A stretch of DNA of 64,000 bases from Elymus sibiricus (lineage: Eukaryota; Streptophyta; Magnoliopsida; Poales; Poaceae), in contig CM077676.1 in the NCBI GenBank assembly GCA_039707655.1, forward strand, positions 191,948,936-192,012,935, read 5' to 3'. Of the stretch, positions 47,297 through 60,411 are shown in pieces. The first letter of the stretch is position 1. Every line of letters begins with the position of its first letter. Under the pieces are notes generated by a model. That model was not told where the DNA came from and did not search any database. It saw only the letters and a program-made list of their open reading frames with translations. The position numbers and the translations under genes were made by a program.

Positions 47297-49047
47297 GTCA
47301 CGTGCTCGTCTCGGCATCCGTCATCGCTACCGCGACGACGTCAGCCTCGACTCGCGTAACCCTAATTTAGACAGGGTGGCGGTGGTGTCACGTGCTCGTC
47401 TCGGCGTCCGTCGTCGCTACCGCGACGACGTCCGCCTCGACACGCGTAACCCTAAGTTAGACAGGGTGGCGGTGGTGTCGCGTGCTCGTCTCGGCGTCCG
47501 TCGTCGCTACCGCGACGACGTCCGCCTCGACTCGCGTAACCCTAAGATAGACAGGGTGGCGGTGGTGTCACGTGCTCGTCTCGGCATCCGTCATCGCTAC
47601 CGCGACGACGTCAGCCTCGACTCGCGTAACCCTAATTTAGACAGGGTGGCGGTGGTGTCACGTGCTCGTCTCGGCGTCCGTCGTCGCTACCGCGACGACG
47701 TCCGCCTCGACACGCGTAACCCTAAGTTAGACAGGTTGGCGGTGGTGTCGCGTGCTCGTCTCGGCGTCCGTCGTCGCTACCGCGACGACGTCCGCCTCGA
47801 CTCGCGTAACCCTAAGATAGACAGGGTGGCAGTGGTGTCACGTGCTCGTCTCGGCGTCCGTCGTCGCTACCGCAAAGACGTCCGCCTCGACTCGCGTAAC
47901 CCTAAGTTAGACAGGGTGGCAGTGGTGTCACATGCTCGTTTCGACGTCTGCCTCGACTCGCGTAACCCTAAGTTAGACAGGGTGGCGGTGGTGTCACGTG
48001 CTCGTCTCGGCGTCCGTCGTCGCTACCGCGATGACGTCCGCCTCGACTCGCGTAACGCTAAGATATACAGGGTGGCGGTGGTGTCACGTGCTCGCCTCGG
48101 CATCCGTCATCGCTACCGCGACGACGTCAGCCTCGACTCGCGTAACCCTAATTTAGACAGGGTGGCGGTGGTGTCACGTGCTCGTCTCGGCGTCCATCGT
48201 CGCTACCGCGACGACGTCCGCCTCGACACGCGTAACCCTAAGTTAGACAGGGTGGCGGTGGTGTCGCGTGCTTGTCTCGGCGTCCGTCGTCGCTACCGCG
48301 ACGACGTCCGCCTCGACTCGCGTAACACTAAGATATACAGGGTGGCGGTGGTGTCACGTGCTCGCCTCGGCATCCGTCATCGCTACCGCGACGACGTCAG
48401 CCTCGAATCGCGTAACCCTAATTTAGACAGGGTGGCGGTGGTGTCACGTGCTCGTCTCGGCGTCCGTCGTCGCTACCGCGACGACGTCCGCCTTGACTCG
48501 CGTAAACCTAAGATAGACAGGGTGGCGGTGTTGTCACGTGCTCGTCTCGGCGTCCGTCGTCGCTACCGCGACGACGTCCGCCTCGACTTGCTTAACCCTA
48601 AGTTATACAGGGTAGCGGTGGTGTCACGTGCTCGTCTCGGCGTCCGTCGTCGCTACCGCGACGACGTCCGCCTCGACTCGCGTAACGCTAAGATAGACAG
48701 GGTGGCGGTGGTGTCACGTGCTCGTCTCAGCGTCCGTCGTCGCTACCGCGACGACGTTCGCCTCGACTCGCGTAACGCTAAGATAGATAGGGTGGCGGTG
48801 GTGTCACGTGCTCATCTCGGCGTCCGTCGTCGCTACCGCAAAGACGTCCGCCTCGACTCGCGTAACCCTAAGTTAGACAGGGTGGCAGTGGTGTCACGTG
48901 CTCGTTTCGACGTCTGCCTCGACTCGCGTAACCCTAAGTTAGACAGGGTGGCGGTGGTGTCACGTGCTCGTCTCGGCGTCGGTCGTCGCTACCGCGACGA
49001 CGTCCGCCTCGACTCGCTAACCCTAAGTTAAATAGGGTGGCGGTGAA
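47297..49047 (+). repeat. HOR block R23 (1751 bp, 20 monomers)
   Basis: Counterpart of R19 at an offset of 6914 bp, apparently identical by eye, including all three linked private markers (47733, 47931, 48324). Confidence 0.9.
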
Positions 49048-50618
49048 GTCACGTGCTCGTCTCGGCATCCGTCATCGCTACCGCGACGACGTCAGCCACG
49101 ACTCGCGTAACCCTAATTTAGACAGGGTGGCGGTGGTGTCACGTGCTCGTCTCGGCGTCCGTCGTCGCTACCGCGACGACGTCCGCCTCGACACGCGTAA
49201 CCCTAAGTTAGACAGGGTGGCGGTGGTGTCGCGTGCTCGTCTCGGCGTCCGTCGTCGCTACCGCGACGACGTCCGCCTCGACTCGCGTAACCCTAAGATA
49301 GACAGGGTGGCGGTGGTGTCACGTGCTGGTCTCGGTGTCCGTCGTCGCTACCGCGACGACGTCCGCCTCGACTAGCGTAACCCTAGGATAAACAGGGTTT
49401 CGGTGGTGTCACGTGCTCGTCTCGGCGTCCGTCGTCGCTACCGCGATGACGTCCGCCTCGACTTGCGTATCCCTAAGTTAGACAGGGTGGCAGTGGTGTC
49501 ACGTGCTCGTCTCGGCATCCGTCGTCGCTACCGCGACGACGTCTGCCTCGACTCGCGTAACCCTAAGTTAGCCAGGGTGGCAGTGTTGTCACGTGCTCGT
49601 CTCGGCGTCCGTCGTCGCTACCGCGACGACGTCCGCCTCGAGTCGCGTAACCCTAAGATAGACAGGGTGGCAGTGGTGTCACGTGCTCCTCTCGGCGTCC
49701 GTCGTCGCTACCGCAAAGACGTCCGCCTCGACTCGCGTAACCCTAAGTTAGACAGGGTGGCAGTGGTGTCACGTGCTCGTTTCGACGTCTGCCTCGACTC
49801 GCGTAACCCTAAGTTAGACAGGGTGGCGGTGGTGTCACGTGCTCGTCTCGGCGTCCGTCGTCGCTACCGCGATGACGTCCGCCTCGACTCGCGTAACGCT
49901 AAGATATACAGGGTGGCGGTGGTGTCACGTGCTCGCCTCGGCATCCGTCATCGCTACCGCGACGACGTCAGCCTCGAATCGCGTAACCCTAATTTAGACA
50001 GGGTGGCGGTGGTGTCACGTGCTCGTCTCGGCGTCCGTCGTCGCTACCGCGACGACGTCCGCCTTGACTCGCGTAAACCTAAAATAGACAGGGTGGCGGT
50101 GTTGTCACGTGCTCGTCTCGGCGTCCGTCGTCGCTACCGCGACGATGTCCGCCTCGACTTGCTTAACCCTAAGTTATACAGGGTAGCGGTGGTGTCACGT
50201 GCTCGTCTCGGCGTCCGTCGTCGCTACCGCGACGACGTCCGCCTCGACTCGCGTAACGCTAAGATAGACAGGGTGGCGGTGGTGTCACGTGCTCGTCTCG
50301 GCGTCCGTCGTCGCTACCGCGACGACGTTCGCCTCGACTCGCGTAACGCTAAGATAGATAGGGTGGCGGTGGTGTCACGTGCTCATCTCGGCGTCCGTCG
50401 TCGCTACCGCAAAGACGTCCGCCTCGACTCGCGTAACCCTAAGTTAGACAGGGTGGCAGTGGTGTCACGTGCTCATTTCGACGTCTGCCTCGACTCGCGT
50501 AACCCTAAGTTAGACAGGGTGGCGGTGGTGTCACGTGCTCGTCTCGGCGTCGGTCGTCGCTACCGCGACGACGTCCGCCTCGACTCGCTAACCCTAAGTT
50601 AAATAGGGTGGCGGTGAA
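49048..50618 (+). repeat. HOR block R24 (1571 bp, 18 monomers)
   Basis: Counterpart of R20 without its 270-bp local duplication (1841 - 270 = 1571). Private changes are CAGCCACGACTC (49094), CTCGAGTCGCG (49648) and CTCATTTCGACG (50474). Confidence 0.9.
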
Positions 50619-52819
50619 GTCACGTGCTCGTCTCGGCATCCGTCATCGCTACCGCGACGACGTCAGCCTCGACTCGCGTAACCCTAATTCAGACAGGGTG
50701 GCGGTGGTGTCACGTGCTCGTCTCGGCGTCCGTCGTCGCTACCGCGACGACGTCCGCCTCGACACGCGTAACCCTAAGTTAGACAGGGTGGCGGTGGTGT
50801 CGCGTGCTCGTCTCGGCGTCCGTCGTCGCTACCGCGACGACGTCCGCCTCGACTCGCGTAACCCTAAGATAGACAGGGTGGCGGTGGTGTCACGTGCTCG
50901 TCTCGGCATCCGTCATCGCTACCGCGACGACGTCAGCCTCGACTCGCGTAACCCTAATTTAGACAGGGTGGCGGTGGTGTCACGTGCTCGTCTCGGCGTC
51001 CGTCGTCGCTACCGCGACGACGTCCGCCTCGACACGCGTAACCCTAAGTTAGACAGGTTGGCGGTGGTGTCGCGTGCTCGTCTCGGCGTCCGTCGTCGCT
51101 ACCGCGACGACGTCCGCCTCGACTCGCGTAACCCTAAGATAGACAGGGTGGCAGTGGTGTCACGTGCTCGTCTCGGCGTCCGTCGTCGCTACCGCAAAGA
51201 CGTCCGCCTCGACTCGCGTAACCCTAAGTTAGACAGGGTGGCAGTGGTGTCACATGCTCGTTTCGACGTCTGCCTCGACTCGCGTAACCCTAAGTTAGAC
51301 AGGGTGGCGGTGGTGTCACGTGCTCGTCTCGGCGTCCGTCGTCGCTACCGCGATGACGTCCGCCTCGACTCGCGTAACGCTAAGATATACAGGGTGGCGG
51401 TGGTGTCACGTGCTCGCCTCGGCATCCGTCATCGCTACCGCGACGACGTCAGCCTCGACTCGCGTAACCCTAATTTAGACAGGGTGGCGGTGGTGTCACG
51501 TGCTCGTCTCGGCGTCCATCGTCGCTACCGCGACGACGTCCGCCTCGACACGCGTAACCCTAAGTTAGACAGGGTGGCGGTGGTGTCGCGTGCTTGTCTC
51601 GGCGTCCGTCGTCGCTACCGCGACGACGTCCGCCTCGACTCGCGTAACCCTAAGATAGACAGGGTGGCGGTGGTGTCACGTGCTCGTCTCGGTGTCCGTC
51701 GTCGCTACCGCGACGACGTCCGCCTCGACTCGCGTAACACTAAGATAGCCAGGGTGGCCGTGGTGTCACGTGCTCGTCTAGGCGTCTGTCGTCGCTACCG
51801 CGACGACGTCCGCCTCGACTCGCGTAACCCTAGGATAAACAGGGTGGCGGTGGTGTCACGTGCTCGTCTCGGCGTCCGTCGTCGCTACCGCGACGACGTC
51901 CGCCTCGACTCGCATAACCCTAAGTTAGACAGGGTGGCGGTGGTGTCACGTGCTCGTCTCGGCGTCCGCCGTCGCTACCGCGACGACGTCCGCCTCGACT
52001 CGCCTAACCCTAAGATAGACAGGGTGGCAGTGGTGTCACGTGCTCGTCTCGGCGTCCGTCGTCGCTACCGCGACGACGTCCGCCTCGACTCGCTTAACCC
52101 TAAGTTAGACAGGGTAGCGGTGGTGTCACGTGCTCGTCTCGGCGTCCGTCGTCGCTACCGCGACGACGTCCGCCTCGACTCGCGTAACGCTAAGATAGAC
52201 AGGGTGGCGGTGGTGTCACGTGCTCGTCTCGGCGTCCGTCGTCGCTACCGCGACGACGTCCGCCTTGACTCGCGTAAACCTAAGATAGACAGGGTGGCGG
52301 TGTTGTCACGTGCTTGTCTCGGCGTCCGTCGTCGCTACCGCGACGACGTCCGCCTCGACTTGCTTAACCCTAAGTTATACAGGGTAGCGGTGGTGTCACG
52401 TGCTCGTCTCGGCGTCCGTCGTCGCTACCGCGACGACGTCCGCCTCGACTCGCGTAACGCTAAGATAGACAGGGTGGCGGTGGTGTCACGTGCTCGTCTC
52501 GGCGTCCGTCGTCGCTACCGCGACGACGTCCGCCTCGACTCGCGTAACGCTAAGATAGATAGGGTGGCGGTGGTGTCACGTGCTCATCTCGGCGTCCGTC
52601 GTCGCTACCGCAAAGACGTCCGCCTCGACTCGCGTAACCCTAAGTTAGACAGGGTGGCAGTGGTGTCACGTGCTCGTTTCGACGTCTGCCTCGACTCGCG
52701 TAACCCTAAGTTAGACAGGGTGGCGGTGGTGTCACGTGCTCGTCTCGGCGTCGGTCGTCGCTACCGCGACGACGTCCGCCTCGACTCGCTAACCCTAAGT
52801 TAAATAGGGTGGCGGTGAA
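50619..52819 (+). repeat. HOR block R25 (2201 bp, 25 monomers, chimeric)
   Basis: 22 x 90 + 2 x 66 + 89 bp. The first half carries the R19/R23 markers (CAGGTTGGCGG at 51055, CACATGCTCGTTTCG at 51253). The second half follows R15 (AACACTAAGATAGCC, CTCGCCTAACCC and so on). A private AATTCAGACAGG is at 50687. Confidence 0.9.
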
Positions 52820-55020
52820 GTCACGTGCTCGTCTCGGCATCCGTCATCGCTACCGCGACGACGTCAGCCTCGACTCGCGTAACCCTAATTTAGACAGGGT
52901 GGCGGTGGTGTCACGTGCTCGTCTCGGCGTCCGTCGTCGCTACCGTGACGACGTCCGCCTCGACACGCGTAACCCTAAGTTAGACAGGGTGGCGGTGGTG
53001 TCGCGTGCTCGTCTCGGCGTCCGTCGTCGCTACCACGACGACGTCCGCCTCGACTCGCGTAACCCTAAGATAGACAGGGTGGCGGTGGTGTCACGTGCTG
53101 GTCTCGGTGTCCGTCGTCGCTACCGCGATGACGTCCGCCTCGACTTGCGTATCCCTAAGTTAGACAGGGTGGCGGTGGTGTCACGTGCTGGTCTCGGTGT
53201 CCGTCGTCGCTACCGCGACGACGTCCGCCTCGACTAGCGTAACCCTAGGATAAACAGGGTTTCGGTGGTGTCACGTGCTCGTCTCGGCGTCCGTCGTCGC
53301 TACCGCGATGACGTCCGCCTCGACTTGCGTATCCCTAAGTTAGACAAGGTGGCAGTGGTGTCACGTGCTCGTCTCGGCATCCGTCGTCGCTACCGCGACG
53401 ACGTCTGCCTCGACTCGCGTAACCCTAAGTTAGCCAGGGTGGCAGTGTTGTCACGTGCTCGTCTCGGCGTCCGTCGTCGCTACCGCGACGACGTCCGCCT
53501 CGACTCGCGTAACCCTAAGATAGACAGGGTGGCAGTGGTGTCACGTGCTCGTCTCGGCGTCCGTCGTCGCTACCGCAAAGACGTCCGCCTCTACTCGCGT
53601 AACCCTAAGTTAGACAGGGTGGCAGTGGTGTCACGTGCTCGTTTCGACGTCTGCCTCGACTCGCGTAACCCTAAGTTAGACAGGGTGGCGGTGGTGTCAC
53701 GTGCTCGTCTCGGCGTCCGTCGTCGCTACCGCGATGACGTCCGCCTCGACTCGTGTAACGCTAAGATATACAGGGTGGCGGTGGTGTCACGTGCTCGCCT
53801 CGGCATCCGTCATCGCTACCGCGACGACGTCAGCCTCGAATCGCGTAACCCTAATTTAGACAGGGTGGCGGTGGTGTCACGTGCTCGTCTCGTCGTCCAT
53901 CGTCGCTACCGCGACGACGTCCGCCTCGACACGCGTAACCCTAAGTTAGACAGGGTGGCGGTGGTGTTGCGTGCTTGTCTCGGCGTCCGTCGTCGCTACC
54001 GCGACGACGTCTGCCTCGACTCGCGTAACCCTAAGATAGACAGGGTGGCGGTGGTGTCACGTGCTCGTCTCGGTGTCCGTCGTCGCTACCGCGACGACGT
54101 CCGCCTCGACTCGCGTAACACTAAGATAGCCAGGGTGGCAGTGGTGTCACGTGCTCGTCTAGGCGTCTGTCGTCGCTACCGCGACGACGTCCGCCTCGAC
54201 TCGCGTAACCCTAGGATAAACAGGGTGGCGGTGGTGTCACGTGCTCGTCTCGGCGTCCGTCGTCGCTACCGCGACGACGTCCGCCTCGACTCGCATAACC
54301 CTAAGTTAGACAGGGTGGCGGTGGTGTCACATGCTCGTCTCGGCGTCCGCCGTCGCTACCGCGACGACGTCCGCCTCGACTCGCCTAACCCTAAGATAGA
54401 CAGGGTGGCAGTGGTGTCACGTGCTCGTCTCGGCGTCCGTCGTCGCTACCGCGACGACGTCCGCCTTGACTCGCGTAAACCTAAGATAGACAGGGTGGCG
54501 GTGTTGTCACGTGCTCGTCTCGGCGTCCGTCGTCGCTACCGCGACGACGTCCGCCTCGACTCGCTCAACCCTAAGTTATACAGGGTAGCGGTGGTGTCAC
54601 GTGCTCGTCTCGGCGTCCGTCGTCGCTACCGCGACGACGTCCGCCTCGACTCGCGTAACGCTAAGATAGACAGGGTGGCGGTGGTGTCACGTGCTCGTCT
54701 CGGCGTCCGTCGTCGCTACCGCGACGACGTTCGCCTCGACTCGCGTAACGCAAAGATAGATAGGGTGGCGGTGGTGTCACGTGCTCATCTCGGCGTCCGT
54801 CGTCGCTACCGCAAAGACGTCCGCCTCGACTCGCGTAACCCTAAGTTAGACTGGGTGGCAGTGGTGTCACGTGCTCGTTTCGACGTCTGCCTCGACTCGC
54901 GTAACCCTAAGTTAGACAGGGTGGCGGTGGTGTCACGTGCTCGTCTCGGCGTCGGTCGTCGCTACCGCGACGACGTCCGCCTCGACTCGCTAACCCTAAG
55001 TTAAATAGGGTGGCGGTGAA
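52820..55020 (+). repeat. HOR block R26 (2201 bp, 25 monomers)
   Basis: 22 x 90 + 2 x 66 + 89 bp. An extra chimeric monomer near 53090-53180 joins the CTGGTCTCGGTG start to the GATGACG...GACTTGCGTATCC end. It carries the R13 marker set (GTCTCGTCGTCC at 53887). Its last 1.3 kb recur in R28 at an offset of 3460 bp. Confidence 0.9.
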
Positions 55021-56435
55021 GTCACGTGCTCGTCTCGGCATCCGTCATCGCTACCGCGACGACGTCAGCCTCGACTCGCGTAACCCTAATTTAGACAGGG
55101 TGGCGGTGGTGTCACGTGCTCGTCTCGGCGTCCGTCGTCGCTACCGCGACGACGTCCGCCTCGACACGCGTAACCCTAAGTTAGACAGGGTGGCGGTGGT
55201 GTCACGTGCTCGTCTCGGCGTCCGTCGTCGCTACCGCGACGACGTCCGCCTCGACTCGCGTAACCCTAAGATAGACAGGGTGGCGGTGGTGTCACGTGCT
55301 GGTCTCGGTGTCCGTCGTCGCTACCGCGACGACGTCCGCCTCGACTAGCGTAACCCTAGGATAAACAGGGTTTCGGTGGTGTCACGTGCTCGTCTCGGCG
55401 TCCGTCGTCGCTACCGCGATGACGTCCGCCTCGACTTGCGTAACCCTAAGTTAGACAGGGTGGCAGTGGTGTCACGTGCTCGTCTCGGCATCCGTCGTCG
55501 CTACCGCGACGACGTCTGCCTCGACTCGCGTAACCCTAAGTTAGCCAGGGTGGCAGTGTTGTCACGTGCTCGTCTCGGCGTCCGTCGTCGCTACCGTGAC
55601 GACGTCCGCCTCGACTCGCGTAACCCTAAGATAGACAGGGTGGCAGTGGTGTCACGTGCTCGTCTCGGCGTCCGTCGTCGCTACCGCAAAGACGTCCGCC
55701 TCGACTCGCGTAACCCTAAGTTAGACAGGGTGGCAGTGGTGTCACGTGCTCGTTTCGACGTCTGCCTCGACTCGCGTAACCCTAAGTTAGACAGGGTGGC
55801 GGTGGTGTCACGTGCTCGTCTCGGCGTCCGTCGTCGCTACCGCGATGACGTCCGCCTCGACTCGCGTAACGCTAAGATATACAGGGTGGCGGTGGTGTCA
55901 CGTGCTCGCCTCGGCATCCGTCATCGCTACCGCGACGACGTCAGCCTCGACTCGCGTAACCCTAATTTAGACAGGGTGGCGGTGGTGTCACGTGCTCGTC
56001 TCGGCGTCCATCGTCGCTACCGCGACGACGTCCGCCTCGACACGCGTAACCCTAAGATAAACAGGGTGGCGGTGGTGTCGCGTGCTCGTCTCGGCGTCCG
56101 TCGTCGCTACCGCGACGACGTCCGCCTCGACTCGCGTAACCCTAAGTTAGACAGGGTGGCATTGGTGTCACGTGCTCGTCTCGGCGTCCGTCGTCGCTAC
56201 CGCGACGACGTCCGCCTCGACTCGCGTAACCCTAAGTTAGACAGGGTGGCAGTGGTGTCACGTGCTCGTCTCGGCGTCCGTCGTCGCTACCGCGACGACG
56301 TCCGCCTCGACTCGCGTAACGCTAAGATAGACAGGGTGGCGGTGGTGTCACGTGCTCGTCTCGGTGTCCGTCGTCGCTACCGCGACGACGTCCGCCTCGA
56401 CTCGCTAACCCTAAGTTAGACAGGGTGGCGGTGGT
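55021..56435 (+). repeat. HOR block R27 (1415 bp, 16 monomers)
   Basis: 14 x 90 + 66 + 89 bp. It has only the internal 66-bp monomer. The terminal 89-bp monomer has the 1-bp deletion (GACTCGCTAACCC near 56400) but not the linked AAATAGGG and GGTGAAG changes, so this boundary is atypical. A CATTGGTGTC monomer of early type lies near 56158. Confidence 0.88.
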
Positions 56436-58480
56436 GTCACGTGCTCGTCTCGGCGTCCGCCGTCGCTACCGCGACGACGTCAGCCTCGACTCGCCTAACC
56501 CTAAGATAGACAGGGTGGCAGTGGTGTCACGTGCTCGTCTCGGCGTCCGTCGTCGCTACCGCGACGACGTCCGCCTCGACACGCGTAACCCTAAGTTAGA
56601 CAGGGTGGCGGTGGTGTCGCGTGCTCGTCTCGGCGTCCGTCGTCGCTACCGCGACGACGTCCGCCTCGACTCGCGTAACCCTAAGATAGACAGGGTGGCG
56701 GTGGTGTCACGTGCTGGTCTCGGTGTCCGTCGTGGCTACCGCGACGACGTCCGCCTCGACTCGCGTAACACTAAGATAGCCAGGGTGGCAGTGGTGTCAC
56801 GTGCTCGTCTAGGCGTCTGTCGTCGCTACCGCGACGACGTCCGCCTCGACTCGCGTAACCCTAGGATAAACAGGGTGGCGGTGGTGTCACGTGCTCGTCT
56901 CGGCGTCCGTCGTCGCTACCGCGACGACGTCCGCATCGACTCGCATAACCCTAAGTTAGACAGGGTGGCGGTGGTGTCACGTGCTCGTCTCGGCGTCCGC
57001 CGTCGCTACCGCGACGACGTCCGCCTCGACTCGCCTAACCCTAAGATAGACAGGGTGGCAGTGGTGTCACGTGCTCGTCTCGGCGTCCGTTGTCGCTACC
57101 GCGATGACGTCCGCCTTGACTCACGTAAACCTAAGATAGACAGGGTGGCGGTGGTGTCACGTGCTCGTCTCGGCGTCCGTCGTCGCTACCGCGATGACGT
57201 CCGCCTCGACTCGCGTAACGCTAAGATATACAGGGTGGCGGTGGTGTCACGTGCTCGCCTCGGCATCCGTCATCGCTACCGCGACGACGTCAGCCTCGAA
57301 TCGCGTAACCCTAATTTAGACAGGGTGGCGGTGGTGTCACGTGCTCGTCTCGTCGTCCATCGTCGCTACCGCGACGACGTCCGCCTCGACACGCGTAACC
57401 CTAAGTTAGACAGGGTGGCGGTGGTGTTGCGTGCTTGTCTCGGCGTCCGTCGTCGCTACCGCGACGACGTCCGCCTCGACTCGCGTAACCCTAAGATAGA
57501 CAGGGTGGCGGTGGTGTCACGTGCTCGTCTCGGTGTCCGTCGTCGCTACCGCGACGACGTCCGCCTCGACTCGCGTAACACTAAGATAGCCAGGGTGGCA
57601 GTGGTGTCACGTGCTCGTCTAGGCGTCTGTCGTCGCTACCGCGACGACGTCCGCCTCGACTCGCGTAACCCTAGGATAAACAGGGTGGCGGTGGTGTCAC
57701 GTGCTCGTCTCGGCGTCCGTCGTCGCTACCGCGACGACGTCCGCCTCGACTCGCATAACCCTAAGTTAGACAGGGTGGCGGTGGTGTCACATGCTCGTCT
57801 CGGCGTCCGCCGTCGCTACCGCGACGACGTCCGCCTCGACTCGCCTAACCCTAAGATAGACAGGGTGGCAGTGGTGTCACGTGCTCGTCTCGGCGTCCGT
57901 CGTCGCTACCGCGACGACGTCCGCCTTGACTCGCGTAAACCTAAGATAGACAGGGTGGCGGTGTTGTCACGTGCTCGTCTCGGCGTCCGTCGTCGCTACC
58001 GCGACGACGTCCGCCTCAACTCGCTCAACCCTAAGTTATACAGGGTAGTGGTGGTGTCACGTGCTCGTCTCGGCGTCCGTCGTCGCTACCGCGACGACGT
58101 CCGCCTCGACTCGCGTAACGCTAAGATAGACAGGGTGGCGGTGGTGTCACGTGCTCGTCTCGGCGTCCGTCGTCGCTACCGCGACGACGTTCGCCTCGAC
58201 TCGCGTAATGCTAAGATAGATAGGGTGGCGGTGGTGTCACGTGCTCATCTCGGCGTCCGTCGTCGCTACCGCAAAGACGTCCGCCTCGACTCGCGTAACC
58301 CTAAGTTAGACTGGGTGGCAGTGGTGTCACGTGCTCGTTTCGACGTCTGCCTCGACTCGCGTAACCCTAAGTTAGACAGGGTGGCGGTGGTGTCACGTGC
58401 TCGTCTCGGCGTCGGTCGTCGCTTCCGCGACGACGTCCGCCTCGACTCGCTAACCCTAAGTTAAATAGGGTGGCGGTGAA
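56436..58480 (+). repeat. HOR block R28 (2045 bp, 23 monomers, chimeric)
   Basis: 21 x 90 + 66 + 89 bp. It starts with a CTCGCCTAACCC-type monomer instead of the usual leader. From about 57.16 kb it follows R26 at an offset of 3460 bp (CACATGCTCGTC at 57789, GACTCGCTCAACC at 58019). GTCGCTTCCGCG near 58421 alters the loop. Confidence 0.88.
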
Positions 58481-60411
58481 GTCACGTGCTCGTCTCGGCA
58501 TCCGTCATCGCTACCGCGACGACGTCAGCCTCGACTCGCGTAACCCTAATTTAGACAGGGTGGCGGTGGTGTCACGTGCTCGTCTCGGTGTCCATCGTCG
58601 CTACCGCGACGACGTCCGCCTCGACACGCGTAACCCTAAGTTAGACAGGGTGGCGGTGGTGTCGCGTGCTCGTCTCGGCGTCCGTCGTCGCTACCGCGAC
58701 GACGTCCGCCTCGACTCGCGTAACCCTAAGATAGACAGGGTGGCGGTGGTGTCACGTGCTGGTCTCGGTGTCCGTCGTCGCTACCGTGACGACGTCCGCC
58801 TCGACTAGCGTAACCCTAGGATAAACAGGGTTTCGGTGGTGTCACGTGCTCGTCTCGGCGTCCGTCGTCGCTACCGCGATGACGTCCGCCTCGACTTGCG
58901 TAACCCTAAGTTAGACAGGGTGGCAGTGGTGTCACGTGCTCGTCTCGGCATCCGTCGTCGCTACCGCGACGACGTCTGCCTCGACTCGCGTAACCCGAAG
59001 TTAGCCAGGGTGGCAGTGTTGTCACGTGCTCGTCTCGGCGTCCGTCGTCGCTACCGCGACGACGTCCGCCTCGACCCGCGTAACCCTAAGATAGACAGGG
59101 TGGCAGTGGTGTCACGTGCTCGTCTCGGCGTCCGTCGTCGCTACCGCAAAGACGTCTGCCTCGACTCGCGTAACCCTAAGTTAGACAGGGTGGCAGTGGT
59201 GTCACGTGCTCGTTTCGACGTCTGCCTCGACTCGCGTAACCCTAAGTTAGACAGGGTGGCGGTGGTGTCACGTGCTCGTCTCGGCGTCCGTCGTCGCTAC
59301 CGCGATGACGTCCGCCTCGACTCGCGTAACGCTAAGATATACAGGGTGGCGGTGGTGTCACGTGCTCGCCTCGGCATCCGTCATCGCTACCGCGACGACG
59401 TCAGCCTCGACTCGCGTAACCCTAATTTAGACAGGGTGGCGGTGGTGTCACGTGCTCGTCTCGGCGTCCATCGTCGCTACCGCGACGACGTCCGCCTCGA
59501 CACGCGTAACCCTAAGTTAGACAGGGTGGCGGTGGTGTCGCGTGCTTGTCTCGGCGTCCGTCGTCGCTACCGCGACGACGTCCGCCTCGACTCGCGTAAC
59601 CCTAAGATAGACGGGGTGGCGGTGGTGTCACGTGCTCGTCTCGGTGTCCGTCGTCGCTACCGCGACGACGTCCGCCTCGACTCGCGTAACACTAAGATAG
59701 CCAGGGTGGCAGTGGTGTCACGTGCTCGTCTAGGCGTCTGTCGTCGCTACCGCGACGACGTCCGCCTCGACTCGCGTAACCCTAGGATAAACAGGGTGGC
59801 GGTGGTGTCACGTGCTCGTCTCGGCGTCCGTCGTCTCTACCGCGACGACGTCCGCCTCGACTCGCATAACCCTAAGTTAGACAGGGTGGCGGTGGTGTCA
59901 CGTGCTCGTCTCGGCGTCCGCCGTCGCTACCGCGACGACGTCCGCCTCGACTCGCCTAACCCTAAGATAGACAGGGTGGCAGTGGTGTCACGTGCTCGTC
60001 ACGGCGTCCGTCGTCGCTACCGCGACGACGTCCGCCTCGACTCGCTTAACCCTAAGTTAGACAGGGTAGCGGTGGTGTCACGTGCTCGTCTCGGCGTCCG
60101 TCGTCGCTACCGCGACGACGTCCGCCTCGACTCACGTAACGCTAAGATAGACAGGGTGGCGGTGGTGTCACGTGCTCGTCTCGGCGTCCGTCGTCGCTAC
60201 CGCGATGACGTCCGCCTCGACTCGCGTAACCCTAAGTTAGACAGGGTGGCAGTGGTGTCACGTGCTCGTTTCGACGTCTGCCTCGACTCGCGTAACCCTA
60301 AGTTAGACAGGGTGGTGGTGGTGTCACGTGCTCGTCTCGGCGTCGGTCGTCGCTACCGCGACGACGTCCGCCTCGACTCGCTAACCCTAAGTTAAATAGG
60401 GTGGCGGTGAA
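58481..60411 (+). repeat. HOR block R29 (1931 bp, 22 monomers)
   Basis: 19 x 90 + 2 x 66 + 89 bp. Late-type order through the CTCGCCTAACCC monomer, then a shortened end (CTTAACCC, TAACGCTAA, one full monomer, 66, 89). Private changes include AGACGGGGTGG near 59610 and CGTCACGGCG near 59998. Confidence 0.9.
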
